This document shows, in pieces, positions 8,979-18,700 of a DNA stretch of 64,000 nt. The stretch is from an uncultured Acetatifactor sp. GTDB taxonomy: Bacteria > Bacillota > Clostridia > Lachnospirales > Lachnospiraceae. The stretch lies in NCBI GenBank assembly GCA_910586485.1, contig CAJUIA010000006.1, forward strand, positions 62,001 to 126,000, written 5' to 3'. The position numbers and the translations under genes are program-made. Under the pieces are notes generated by a model that was not told the origin of the DNA, searched no databases, and was given only the letters and a program-made list of their open reading frames with translations. Within the stretch, counting starts at the first letter, position 1; each line of letters opens with the position of its first letter.

Positions 8979-10622
8979 ATGAGTGATATTTTTAACAACG
9001 AGCTCTTTGAGGCGTTTGCAACGGCGTCGGATAATGTATATATTTATGTTTGCGATATGCAGACCAATATATCCAGGTGGTCTATGGCATCGGTAGAGTA
9101 TTTTGGCCTGGAGGGCGAGTATATTGAAAACGCCGGAGCGGTCTGGGAAGAGCATATTCATCCAGAAGACAGGGCGCTCTACGAGGCGGATATAAACGGG
9201 GTATTTTCAGGGGAAAAAAACCGGCATGAATGCCAGTACAGAGCCATGAACCGCTATGGGGAGTATGTGTGGCTGGAGTGTAAGGGCAGCGTGATTAAGG
9301 ACAAGAACGGAATGCCTATTATATTTGCAGGGCTGATGACCAGGCTGGACGGGCAGAATAAATATGATTCCCTTACCGGACTGCCAACCGCCCATGAGCT
9401 GTATCACTACAATATTTCCGAGAAGAAAGGAATTGCCGTGCTGCTGGGGCTGGACGGCTTTCGTAAGGTTGTGAGCAACTACGGCTATAATGTCGGTGAC
9501 GAGCTGCTGGTTCTGTTTTCCAGGATCTTAAAGGATTGCTGTGAGAAGGGCTGGAATTTGTTCCGATTCAGCGGAGATGAATTTATTGCCATTGGAACAG
9601 GCGCTGATCAGAATGTAATGGAGGAATTTTTTGCGGAGGTATGCCGAAGGGCGGATGTGATGGAATTGGCCAGCGGACAGAGGGTAAGCATTTCCGTGTC
9701 GGGAGGGGCCCTGTTGTTCCCGGAGGATGCGGATTCCAGGGAGAGGATGATCAAAAGACTGGAGCATTGCCTGGAATATGCAAAAATGCACCACCGGGGA
9801 AATCTGGTGTTTTTCTCGGAAGAAATTGCCAGGCAGCACAGGCGCAGTCAGACGATCAGAGAAGATATAAAGCAGTGCATTTCAAAGGGTTTCAAGGGCT
9901 TCGAATTGTTTTTCCAGCCCTTTGTAAGTCCGGAAACCAGCAAGATTACCGGCTGTGAATGTTTGCTTCGCTGGAAGGGAGAAAAGATTATGGATTCCTA
10001 TCCCATGGAATTCATTAAGGTGCTGGAGGAATACGGCGGCATTCGCGAGGTGGGCTTCTGGGTGATGGAGGAAGCAATCCGGCATCAGGCAGCATGGCGG
10101 GAAAAATACGGGGAACTGCAGATCAGCTTTAATGTGTCCTATCAGCAGTTTCTGGATGAAGAATTTGAAAATAAGCTGTACCTTTGCCTGGACAAGTATG
10201 GCTGTGACCCGAAAAATATCATTATCGAGCTGACGGAGAGCTGTCAGGTAGATAAGCCTCAGGAGCTGGCATCTCTGTTTGACAGGCTGAGGAAGAGGGG
10301 CTTCAAGGTGGCGCTGGATGATTTCGGTACGGCTTATGCTTCGCTGGAGATGCTGAAGTCGCTTCATGTGGATTATATTAAGGTAGAGCACTCCTTTGTG
10401 CGGGAGCTTTCCGAACCGGGGCATGATATTGATTATGTAATTATAGATAATCTGCTGAATATGTGCAGAAGGCTTGGATATGATTCGATTGTGGAAGGCG
10501 TGGAGAATTATGACGTGGCCGATATTGTGGGCAAAATGGACGCCACGCTGCTCCAGGGTTATTTCTTCTCAAAGCCGGTCTGCCGGGAGGAATTTGAGAA
10601 GCTGCTGGAGCAGCATTTATAG
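8979..10622 (+). CDS. PAS-GGDEF-EAL cyclic-di-GMP signalling protein
   Basis: A 547-residue soluble protein with three domains: PAS-like sensor with PAC tail (about 12-125), GGDEF (about 130-285) and EAL (about 295-545). The cyclase signature is FSGDEF (first Gly replaced by Ser at 198). The EAL part keeps the metal and catalytic residues: ECLLR (327-331), SFNVS, IIELTES, LDDFGTAYAS, YIKVE and VEGVEN, although Ala of EAL is Cys. It probably breaks down c-di-GMP, with the degenerate GGDEF serving as a GTP-binding regulator; cyclase activity cannot be excluded. The start at 8979 fits the domain start; its ribosome site (GGCAGGG) is weak. No membrane span is present. Confidence 0.88.
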   Translation: MSDIFNNELFEAFATASDNVYIYVCDMQTNISRWSMASVEYFGLEGEYIENAGAVWEEHIHPEDRALYEADINGVFSGEKNRHECQYRAMNRYGEYVWLECKGSVIKDKNGMPIIFAGLMTRLDGQNKYDSLTGLPTAHELYHYNISEKKGIAVLLGLDGFRKVVSNYGYNVGDELLVLFSRILKDCCEKGWNLFRFSGDEFIAIGTGADQNVMEEFFAEVCRRADVMELASGQRVSISVSGGALLFPEDADSRERMIKRLEHCLEYAKMHHRGNLVFFSEEIARQHRRSQTIREDIKQCISKGFKGFELFFQPFVSPETSKITGCECLLRWKGEKIMDSYPMEFIKVLEEYGGIREVGFWVMEEAIRHQAAWREKYGELQISFNVSYQQFLDEEFENKLYLCLDKYGCDPKNIIIELTESCQVDKPQELASLFDRLRKRGFKVALDDFGTAYASLEMLKSLHVDYIKVEHSFVRELSEPGHDIDYVIIDNLLNMCRRLGYDSIVEGVENYDVADIVGKMDATLLQGYFFSKPVCREEFEKLLEQHL

Positions 10623-10678
10623 TGAGAACTGTGGGAATAGAAAATTGCCGGATACCTGTATAAATTGGAGGTGAAGTG

Positions 10679-10687
10679 TGGTATAAT
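10679..10687 (+). promoter_or_regulatory. Extended -10 promoter of the second MBOAT locus
   Basis: TGGTATAAT is a TGn-extended consensus -10 box at 10679-10687. No good -35 lies 17 bp upstream, as is usual for extended -10 promoters. Transcription should begin near 10694, at the edge of the leader element at 10693-10717. Confidence 0.7.
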
Positions 10688-10692
10688 GACCA

Positions 10693-10717
10693 TATTCGGG
10701 CGAGAAGCGGCCGAATG
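10693..10717 (+). promoter_or_regulatory. 5'-leader hairpin element, copy A
   Basis: TATTCG and CGGCCGAATG flank a purine-rich 9-nt centre. ATTCGG pairs with CCGAAT, giving a hairpin at the very 5' end of the transcript. A near copy occupies the same place after the promoter of the response regulator gene at 41961-41986. Confidence 0.5.
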
Positions 10718-10755
10718 ATCATCTATTTTATTTCACTTTTAGGAGGAGTTTAGTT

Positions 10756-11325
10756 ATGAAGAGATTTACAGCAATGTTTTTGGCAGTGGTGATGATGATT
10801 TCGTTTGCAGCCTGCGGCAAGGGAAAGGACAACGGGGGAGAGGACTCCGATATTCCGGATGCGCTTACCCTGATGAATACCATCTGGGACAGTTACGGGG
10901 AAGACGAGAAGTTTTCCGCCATGGGAGGCGATTTTTCCGAGGAAAATATGGTAGACGGAGCCCCCGGTAATTACGGGATTCAGGATACGTCTATGCTGGA
11001 TTATACGCTCGGCCTGCCGGAAGCATCTGCATCCATGATTGACGGTGCGGCTTCGCTGGTACACATGATGAACGCAAACACCTTTACCGGCGGTGCGTTT
11101 CATGTAAGCAGCCCGGATAATGTTTCTGCTGTGGCGGATGCTCTGAAGGATAATATCATGCAGCGTCAGTGGATGTGCGGCTTCCCTGATAAGCTGATCG
11201 TAATTACAGTGGGAGATTATGTGATTTCCGCTTTCGGAAACGAAGAGCTCATTGATACCTTTAAGGCCAGGGCAATGGCGGCATATGAATCTGCGGAGCT
11301 GGTTTATGAGGAGCCCATTATGTAA
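10756..11325 (+). CDS. Small lipoprotein (DUF4358-like) of the second MBOAT locus
   Basis: A 189-residue predicted lipoprotein: MKRF start, hydrophobic core, lipobox SFAAC (cleavage before Cys20). AGGAGG precedes the ATG. The mature part contains the block NANTFTGGAFHVS and then QRQWMCGFPDKLIVI. These resemble the small clostridial family annotated DUF4358 or bacteriocin transport accessory, which often precedes an MBOAT gene; that recollection is not verified here. The MBOAT begins 19 bp later, so it is likely an extracellular accessory of the acylation system. No catalytic motif is seen. Confidence 0.7.
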   Translation: MKRFTAMFLAVVMMISFAACGKGKDNGGEDSDIPDALTLMNTIWDSYGEDEKFSAMGGDFSEENMVDGAPGNYGIQDTSMLDYTLGLPEASASMIDGAASLVHMMNANTFTGGAFHVSSPDNVSAVADALKDNIMQRQWMCGFPDKLIVITVGDYVISAFGNEELIDTFKARAMAAYESAELVYEEPIM

Positions 11326-11344
11326 TGAAGCAGAGGGGAAAGTC

Positions 11345-12742
11345 ATGATTTTTTCGAGCATTCCTTTTCTTTACTACTTTCTTCCCTGTGTGCTGCTCCT
11401 TTATTTTGCGGCACCGGGGAAGTGGAAGAATGCGGTGCTTTTTTTCACGAGTATTGTTTTTTATGCGTGGGGGGAGCCTAAGTTTGTTCTGGTGATGCTC
11501 CTGACAATTTTGCAGGGGTATTTGTTTGGTATATTGATTGAAAAGAACGGAGGCTGCCGGGCAAGGGTATATTTGACAGTCTCCGTTGTTATCAGTCTGG
11601 GTTTACTGGGCTACTGTAAATATGCGGACTTTTTTATTCAGAATTTTAATGCGGTCACGGGTCTGTCCGTTCCGCTTTTGAAAGTGACACTCCCTGTCGG
11701 CATCAGCTTTTACACGTTTCAGATTTTGAGCTATACGGTGGACGTCTATCGCAGGAGCGTTCCCGCCCAAAGGAATTTTATTCATCTGGCGGCATATGTG
11801 GCTATGTTTCCCCAGCTGATTGCCGGTCCGATTGTCAGGTATGCAGACATTGCGGAACAGCTGGAGCATCGCCGGCATAGCATTGAAAAGTGTGCCCTTG
11901 GTATCAGACGTTTTATTTTTGGGCTGGGAAAGAAGGTTTTGATAGCCAATTCCCTGGGAGAGCTTTGCGGCATATTCCGGGCTTCAAACGATAAATCGGT
12001 GCTGTTTTTCTGGCTTTACGCAGCAGCCTGCTCCCTGCAGATTTATTTTGACTTTTCAGGCTACAGCGATATGGCGATTGGACTTGGTAAAATTTTCGGA
12101 TTTGACTTTTTGGAGAATTTTCATTATCCGTTTGTCTCCGGGAGCATTACCGAGTTCTGGCGGAGATGGCATATCTCCCTTGGCACCTGGTTCAGGGATT
12201 ATGTGTACATTCCTCTTGGAGGAAATCGGGTGAAACGGCCCCGCTGGATTTTAAACCTGATGATCGTCTGGTTTCTGACGGGATTTTGGCATGGTGCGGC
12301 ATGGAATTTTATTGCATGGGGGCTTTTTTTTGGTATTCTGCTGGCAGTGGAAAAGCTTGTATTCAAAAATGCGCTGGAGAGGGCAAAGCCCTTGTGGCAT
12401 GTTTATGTGATATTGGCAGTTCTGTTAAGCTTTGTGCTTTTTGACGCCGCTGATATTTCGGAAGCATGTGTACGGATCGGCGCTATGTTTGGTGCAGGAG
12501 GCTTTCCGGCGGTTTCTGCAGAAGCACTTTATTATTTGAAGAGCTTTGGCCTGACACTTGCGGCTGCAATGATCGGGGCGACGCCGCTGGTCTCTGAAGC
12601 AATCAAAAGGCTGCGGGAGAAAAAGGGGGCAGCACTGGTTTTAAACGTGGCGGAGCCTGTTTTTTTAATCTTGCTGATGCTTGTAATCACGGGTTATATT
12701 GTGGACGGTTCTTTTAATCCGTTCCTGTATTTTCGTTTTTAA
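11345..12742 (+). CDS. MBOAT-family membrane O-acyltransferase (second copy)
   Basis: A 465-residue AlgI/DltB-like protein, paralogous to the one at 4479. Blocks: FWRRWHISLGTWFRDYVYIP, LGGNRVKRP and FWHGAAWNFIAWG with the catalytic His316. The start at ATG 11345 (MIFSSIPFLYYFLP) is the family form and is preceded by GAGGGG; a longer frame from 11252 would overlap the lipoprotein gene. Its context differs from copy 1: a DHHW protein rather than an SGNH protein follows. The two loci may therefore modify different polymers. The acceptor is unknown. Confidence 0.9.
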   Translation: MIFSSIPFLYYFLPCVLLLYFAAPGKWKNAVLFFTSIVFYAWGEPKFVLVMLLTILQGYLFGILIEKNGGCRARVYLTVSVVISLGLLGYCKYADFFIQNFNAVTGLSVPLLKVTLPVGISFYTFQILSYTVDVYRRSVPAQRNFIHLAAYVAMFPQLIAGPIVRYADIAEQLEHRRHSIEKCALGIRRFIFGLGKKVLIANSLGELCGIFRASNDKSVLFFWLYAAACSLQIYFDFSGYSDMAIGLGKIFGFDFLENFHYPFVSGSITEFWRRWHISLGTWFRDYVYIPLGGNRVKRPRWILNLMIVWFLTGFWHGAAWNFIAWGLFFGILLAVEKLVFKNALERAKPLWHVYVILAVLLSFVLFDAADISEACVRIGAMFGAGGFPAVSAEALYYLKSFGLTLAAAMIGATPLVSEAIKRLREKKGAALVLNVAEPVFLILLMLVITGYIVDGSFNPFLYFRF

Positions 12743-12787
12743 GTTATTGTGGACAGAATAGAACTGTCGTAGCGCCTGGAGGCGGAT

Positions 12788-13927
12788 ATGTGGTCGGGAC
12801 AGACTGTCGGTATGGAGGAAAGGATATTGACGGAAAAAGTAAAAAACAGAATAGTGGTTTTTGCTGCTGCGGTTTTCTTTTTGGGGGCATTTATATGGTG
12901 CTTGTTAAAGCCAGCGGTTCCTTTCTCAGAAAGTGAGAGAAGATCCTTGAAGACAATGCCGTCTTTCAGTGTTTCCGGCTTTGTATCCGGGAAATTCATG
13001 AAGGATTTTGAAAGCTGCAGTATGGATCAGTTTCCCATGAGGGACAGCTTTAGAACCTTAAAGTCCGTGGTGGCGCTGTATCTTTTGGGACAGAAGGACA
13101 CAGGTGGAATTTACCTGGCGGAGGGCTATGCTTCAAAGCTGGAATATCCCATGAACACAGCCTCTCTTGACAATGCGGCCTCCAGATTCCGGCATATTTA
13201 TGAAAAGTATCTGAAAGACCGGAATGTAAAGCTGTATCTGTCCATTATACCGGACAAGAACTCCGTTTTGGCCGGAGAAAAGGGTTATCCGGCCATGGAT
13301 TACCAGGCATTTGCCCGTTATCTGCAGGAAAAAACGGATTATATGCAGTATATTGACATTTATGACTGTCTGGAGCTTGCGGATTACTATAAAACGGACA
13401 CCCATTGGCGGCAGGAAAAAATCCTTGATGTGGCCCGGAGGCTGGCGGAAGGAATGGGTATTTCCCTTTCTGAGGAGTATATGGTCCAGACGCTGAAAAC
13501 GCCCTTTTACGGGGTGTATTACGGACAGTCTGCGCTGCCCTTGGCTCCGGATGAAATCTGTTATCTGGAGAGCAGTATATTTGATCAGTGCCGGGTATTT
13601 GATTATGAAACAAATGAGGAAATACCTGTTTATGACATGGAAAAGGCAGAGGGCCGGGATCCCTATGAGATGTTTCTTGCAGGTCCCAAGTCTCTGCTAA
13701 GGGTACAAAATGAGAGTGCGGACACGGACAGGCGGCTGATCATCTTTCGGGATTCCTTCGGAAGCAGTATTGCGCCTCTTTTGTTTGAGGGCTACAGTGA
13801 GATTTTGTTGATAGATATTCGTTATCTTTCCAGCGAGCTTTTGGGGAATTATGTGGAGTTTGACAATGCGGATGTGCTGTTTTTGTACAGTACCCTTGTG
13901 CTGAACAACAGCGATACCTTAAAATAA
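12788..13927 (+). CDS. DHHW-family (AlgX/AlgJ-like) acyltransferase partner
   Basis: A 379-residue protein with one N-terminal span (about 23-42) and an extracellular SGNH-like domain of the DHHW type. The motif is TDTHW (Asp204, His206, Trp207), and the serine block is FRDSFGSSIAP near residue 320. This is the usual MBOAT partner that transfers acetyl to an exopolysaccharide or wall glycan. Two start and ribosome-site pairs exist: ATG 12788 with GGAGG at 12778, and TTG 12827 with GGAGG at 12814 (366 residues). Both keep the membrane anchor. It lies 45 bp after the MBOAT. Confidence 0.82.
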   Translation: MWSGQTVGMEERILTEKVKNRIVVFAAAVFFLGAFIWCLLKPAVPFSESERRSLKTMPSFSVSGFVSGKFMKDFESCSMDQFPMRDSFRTLKSVVALYLLGQKDTGGIYLAEGYASKLEYPMNTASLDNAASRFRHIYEKYLKDRNVKLYLSIIPDKNSVLAGEKGYPAMDYQAFARYLQEKTDYMQYIDIYDCLELADYYKTDTHWRQEKILDVARRLAEGMGISLSEEYMVQTLKTPFYGVYYGQSALPLAPDEICYLESSIFDQCRVFDYETNEEIPVYDMEKAEGRDPYEMFLAGPKSLLRVQNESADTDRRLIIFRDSFGSSIAPLLFEGYSEILLIDIRYLSSELLGNYVEFDNADVLFLYSTLVLNNSDTLK

Positions 13928-13951
13928 ATTTTAACGGGAGGCAGGCTTAAA

Positions 13952-15607
13952 ATGGGAGTATTATCGGATCTGGAACCAAAAAACGTGTTTCACTTTTTTG
14001 AAGAGATTACCGGGATCCCTCATGGATCGGGAAATGTGGAGCAGATTAGTGATTATCTGGCGGATTTTGCCAGAAAGAGGAAGCTTTTCTTTATTCAGGA
14101 TCAGCTGAAAAACGTGATTATTGTAAAGGAGGCCTCTCCGGGTTATGAGCAGGAGCCTGCCGTGATTCTGCAGGGGCATATGGATATGGTGGCAGTTAAA
14201 AGAAAAGACTGCCCCATTGATATGCAGAAGGAGGGGCTTAGGGTGGCCGTGGACGGAGACAAGGTGTATGCCGAGGGCACCAGCCTGGGGGGAGACGACG
14301 GCATTGCGGTGGCTTTTTCCCTGGCCCTTCTGGACTCGGATACCATCCGGCATCCAAAGCTGGAGGTGATTTTTACTGTTGATGAGGAGGTCGGCATGGA
14401 CGGGGCAAGGGGGATTGATCTTTCCATGCTCACGGGCAGCCGCATGATTAATCTGGATTCGGAGGAAGAGGGAATTTTTCTGACAAGCTGCGCCGGAGGT
14501 GCCAGGGTGAAGTGTCTGCTGCCCATGGGCACATTTCCGCTTAAGGGTGAATCCCTGCTCGATGTCGAAGGCTGCCGTGAAGACGGCATGGTGGCCGGTA
14601 TTATTCAGGGAGGAATGAAAGCGCCATATCTTGCTTATGAGATTATAGTGGGCGGTTTGCTTGGAGGGCATTCCGGCGGAGAAATTCATAAAGGACGGGG
14701 CAATTCCAACTGCCTCTTTGGAAGGCTTTTGGCGAGGCTGTGCGAAAAGATGCCGGTGATGCTGGCGGGTGTCCATGGGGGTCTGGCGGATAACGCCATT
14801 CCCAGAGAAACGGTGGGAGTGCTGGTGATCGAAGAGAAGGACAGAGAAGCCTTTACCGGTATTGTAAGCTGTGTGGAGAAGGAAATTTCGGGAGAGCTGT
14901 CCGTGAAGGATCCCGGTTTTTATATGAAGGCAGTGGAGCAGGAGCGGCTGCCGGATGCTTGTGCCGGCCCGGAGGATACCGGCCGGGCGGCGGCATTTCT
15001 CTGTGCGCTGCCTGACGGCGTCCAGGCCATGAGCGCTGATATACCGGGGCTGGTGGAGACTTCGCTGAATCTGGGAATCCTGGAATATGAGGCGGGAACG
15101 CTGACGGCGGAATACACGGAGACCGTAGAGGCACCTGATACCACAGGTATGTTGATCGCCGAGTTCTCCACGGAGAACGTAGAAGTACCTGATACCACAG
15201 GTATGTTGATTGCCGAGTTCTCCGTACGTAGCAGCATCGAGAGTGCAAAAAATGCTTTGATCGGCAGGCTGCAGGCGGTGACAGGTCTGGCGGGGGGAAC
15301 CAATACCGTCACGGGAGATTATCCCGGCTGGAGATTCCGAAAGGATTCGCCCCTGCGGGAGAAAATGGTCCGGGTATACAGAGAGATGTACGGAGCGGAG
15401 CCGAAGGTGGAAGCGATTCACGCAGGGCTGGAGTGCGGTATTTTAGGAAGCAAGCTTACCAGTCTGGACTGTGTTTCCATAGGCCCGGATATGAAGGATA
15501 TTCATACGACGGAAGAAACCTTAAGCATTTCTTCTACCCGCCGGGTCTGGGAGTATCTGGTACGTCTTCTGGAAACGAAGGAACAGGAAAACACATGGGG
15601 AGAATAA
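13952..15607 (+). CDS. pepD: Aminoacyl-histidine dipeptidase (M20, PepD type) with an inserted repeat
   Basis: A cytosolic zinc dipeptidase that splits Xaa-His and other dipeptides. M20 metal-site blocks are LQGHMDMV (His76, Asp78), LGGDDGIAVA (Asp115) and FTVDEEVGMDGA (Glu145, Glu146); GGHSGGEIHKGRGNSN and the C-terminal IHAGLECGI also match PepD. At 551 residues it is longer than the usual ~480-490. Part of the excess is two 18-residue tandem units (389-424), each containing PDTTGMLIAEFS, placed just before the conserved VRSSIES. Reading frame and all catalytic blocks are intact, so it is probably active. The ribosome site GGGAGG fits the ATG. Confidence 0.9.
   Translation: MGVLSDLEPKNVFHFFEEITGIPHGSGNVEQISDYLADFARKRKLFFIQDQLKNVIIVKEASPGYEQEPAVILQGHMDMVAVKRKDCPIDMQKEGLRVAVDGDKVYAEGTSLGGDDGIAVAFSLALLDSDTIRHPKLEVIFTVDEEVGMDGARGIDLSMLTGSRMINLDSEEEGIFLTSCAGGARVKCLLPMGTFPLKGESLLDVEGCREDGMVAGIIQGGMKAPYLAYEIIVGGLLGGHSGGEIHKGRGNSNCLFGRLLARLCEKMPVMLAGVHGGLADNAIPRETVGVLVIEEKDREAFTGIVSCVEKEISGELSVKDPGFYMKAVEQERLPDACAGPEDTGRAAAFLCALPDGVQAMSADIPGLVETSLNLGILEYEAGTLTAEYTETVEAPDTTGMLIAEFSTENVEVPDTTGMLIAEFSVRSSIESAKNALIGRLQAVTGLAGGTNTVTGDYPGWRFRKDSPLREKMVRVYREMYGAEPKVEAIHAGLECGILGSKLTSLDCVSIGPDMKDIHTTEETLSISSTRRVWEYLVRLLETKEQENTWGE
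15116..15223. repeat. 54-bp tandem repeat (2 units) inside pepD
   Basis: Units 15116-15169 and 15170-15223 differ at only four bases. Each holds ACGGAGA near one end and GTTCTCC at the other, plus an inner ACCTG/CAGGT pair, so each unit (or the junction) can fold as a hairpin. 54 bp equals 18 codons, so the frame is preserved. Confidence 0.9.
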
Positions 15608-15636
15608 AAAATTCCATTTTGATCTAGTTTTTGCCA

Positions 15637-15645
15637 TGATATAAT
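15637..15645 (+). promoter_or_regulatory. Extended -10 promoter of the beta-galactosidase gene
   Basis: TGATATAAT at 15637-15645 (TGn plus consensus TATAAT). A weak -35-like TTTTGA lies at 15617-15622 with 17-bp spacing. Transcription would start near 15652, about 96 nt before the ATG. Confidence 0.6.
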
Positions 15646-15747
15646 AACCGCAATAAAACCCTTGAGAGTTTGGCTGCTGCGCTTCGTATTTCATACCATG
15701 GGCAAAGGCAGCTTTCAAAAAAGGTGTGGAAAGAAGGAAGGACACAG

Positions 15748-18700
15748 ATGAGTCAATTTGATTACAGCAAAGTAAAGGATTCGGAGTTTTTTCGGGAAAA
15801 CAGGGTGGATGCCCATTCTGATCATGGGTGGTTTCGAGACAAAAGGGAGGCGGATCGCAATGAAAGCAGTTTCCGTTTGTATTTAAACGGGCTATGGAAA
15901 TTTGCTTATGCGCCAAATTATGAGTCCGCTTTAAAGGGCTTTGAAGCAGCGGATTATGACTGCAAAGGCTGGGCGGATATACGTGTTCCGGCACATATCC
16001 AGATGGAGGGGTATGACAGGCCGCAGTATGCCAATGTACAGTATCCCTGGGACGGCTGGGAGGAAGCGGAGCCGGGGCAGATTCCGGAAAGATTTAATCC
16101 GGTGGCAAGCTATGTGAAATATTTTGAGGTGCCTGAGCATTGGCAGGGACAGCCGGTTTTCGTATCCTTTCAGGGAGTGGAAAGCGCGATGGCCTTATGG
16201 TGCAACGGCAGCTATGTGGGTTACAGCGAGGATACTTTTACACCTTCTGAATTTGAGCTGACGCCATACATAAAGGCAGGTGAGAATAAGCTGGCTGTCC
16301 GGGTATTTAAGTGGAGCTCCAGCAGCTGGTGTGAGGACCAGGACTTTTTCCGTTTTTCCGGAATTTTCAGGGATGTCTATCTTTACACGATTCCGGCGGT
16401 ACATATTCAGGACATTCGTGTGCAGACCCTGCTGGATGACAGCTATAAAAATGCGGAGCTGGTGCTGGACTTAAAAGCAAAAAAGGCAGGAAAGGTGTGT
16501 GCCGCTTTGTATTGGGAGGAAAAGCGCATTTGCTTTGATCCTTCGTTTCGAGCAAATGCCGGGCTGGTGACAGAAAGGCAGAAAAAAGCAGAACTGTCTG
16601 CTGTTTTGGACTTGGAGAGCCACCTGGTGATTCCTGTAGAAAATCCTTTGCTTTGGAGCGCAGAGGAACCCAATCTGTACCGGCTGGAGCTGGAGGTATT
16701 TGATGAGGCCGGGCAGCTTCAGGAGGTGATTCCCGTACAGGTGGGCTTCCGCCGGTTTGAAATTGCCGAGGGGCTGATGAAGCTGAACGGCAGGCGCATT
16801 GTATTTAAGGGGGTGAATCGGCATGAATTCAGCTCCCGCACCGGCCGGGCAGTCAGCGAGGAAGAGCTGTGGCAGGATCTGGTGACCATGAAGCGGCATA
16901 ATATCAATGCCATCCGCACCTGCCACTATCCCAATGATTCCAGGATTTATGAGCTGTGCGACAGGCTGGGTATTTATATGATTGACGAGTGCAACTTAGA
17001 GTCCCACGGCTCCTGGACGGCGGCTTTGGCGAAGCAGATTCCCATGGAGGATATTGTGCCCGGTAACCGTCCGGAGTGGAATGCCATGATGCTGGACAGG
17101 GTGGAATCCATGTACCAGAGGGATAAAAATCATCCGGCAATATTAATCTGGTCCTGCGGCAACGAGGCATACGGCGGTAAGAATATTTATGATATGTCAC
17201 AGTTTCTGCGGGAACATGACAAGGGACGTGTAGTTCATTACGAGGGTATCTGTCATGACAGGAGCTATCCGGATACCAGCGATATTGAGAGCCAGATGTA
17301 TCCTTCGGCTGCGTCCATCGAAGAATGGCTGAAAAAAGATCGGAGCAAGCCCTTCATCTGCTGTGAGTATACTCACGCCATGGGAAATTCCTGCGGGGCC
17401 ATGCACAAATATACGGATTTAACGGACAGGGAGCCTTTATATCAGGGCGGATTTATCTGGGATTATGTGGATCAGTCCATTTATAAAAAAGACCGCTATG
17501 GCGTGGAATTTCAGGCTTACGGCGGCGACTTTGACGACAGGCCCTGCGACTATAATTTCAGCGGTAACGGGATCGTTTACGGCGGCGACAGAGCGCCTTC
17601 GCCGAAGATGCAGGAGGTAAAGTATAATTATCAAAATATTTCCGTGGAGGTACGGGAGGACAGTTTTCAGGTTATCAATAAGAATCTGTTTGTGAGTACC
17701 GGCGCTTTTGACTGCGTTGTCCGTCTGGAACGGCTGGGAAGGCTTTTGGACGAGAAGCAGACCGCCGTGGATGTAATGCCCGGCTGCCGCGGCGAGTTCC
17801 CGATGCCTGTGCAGATACCGGAGTGTGAGGGGGAATATACCATAACGGTTTCCTTCCGGCTAAAGGAGGATACTCCCTGGGCGGCGGCAGGTCATGAGGT
17901 GGCCTTCGGGCAGGGTGTGTTCCGGAAGGAGACAGGCAGATATATTACGGACGTACCGGTGGCGGTGAACAGGCCACTGGAAATCATTCAGGGAAAGAGC
18001 AATATCGGCGTGCGGGGAACGGAATTTGAAGCGTTGTTTTCACGGGGCGGCGGGCTGGTATCCTACCGCTATGGCGGCAAAGAGATGCTGAAGACCATGC
18101 CCAGACCTGATTTTTGGCGGGCGCCGGTGGATAATGACTGCGGGAATCATATGATGCAGCGCTGCGGCCAGTGGAAGCTTGCCAGCATGTATGCCACCGT
18201 AGAGAATTGCTCCAATGTACTGTGCCATGAGGACTGTGCGGTACTTTCCTACAAATGGAAGCTGCCTGCGGAGCCGGCGGGAGAATGTGAATTGAGTTAC
18301 CGGGTTTACGGGGACGGAACCGTGGAATGCACCCTGTCCATGGATCCGGCAGGAATTCCGGGGGATTTGCCGGAGTTTGGCGTGACCTTTAAAATGGATG
18401 CGGATTATGATAACCTGGAATGGTACGGCAACGGACCGGAGGAGACCTATACGGACAGGGAGCAGGGAGCAAGGCTGGGGCTTTACCGTAACAAGACAGC
18501 TGATAATCTGTCCCGGTATATGGTGCCTCAGGAATGCGGCAACAAGACGAGGGTGCGATATGCCAGGGTGACGGATGCAAAGGGCAGAGGGCTTCTTTTT
18601 GCAGGAAACGGCATGAGCTTTTCCGCCCTTCCCTGGACCGCTCATGAACTGGAAAACGCGGCCCATGCTTATGAACTGCCCCAGGTGCATTACACGGTGG

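Noticed and set aside
15116..15223. CRISPR-like array
   Set aside because: Two adjoining units with no spacers, inside a coding frame; not a CRISPR. No other array with spaced repeats was found in the window.
13961..15421. Long minus-strand frame opposite pepD
   Set aside because: The forward strand carries a full PepD enzyme with all metal motifs; the reverse frame is a compositional shadow, rich in His and Arg.
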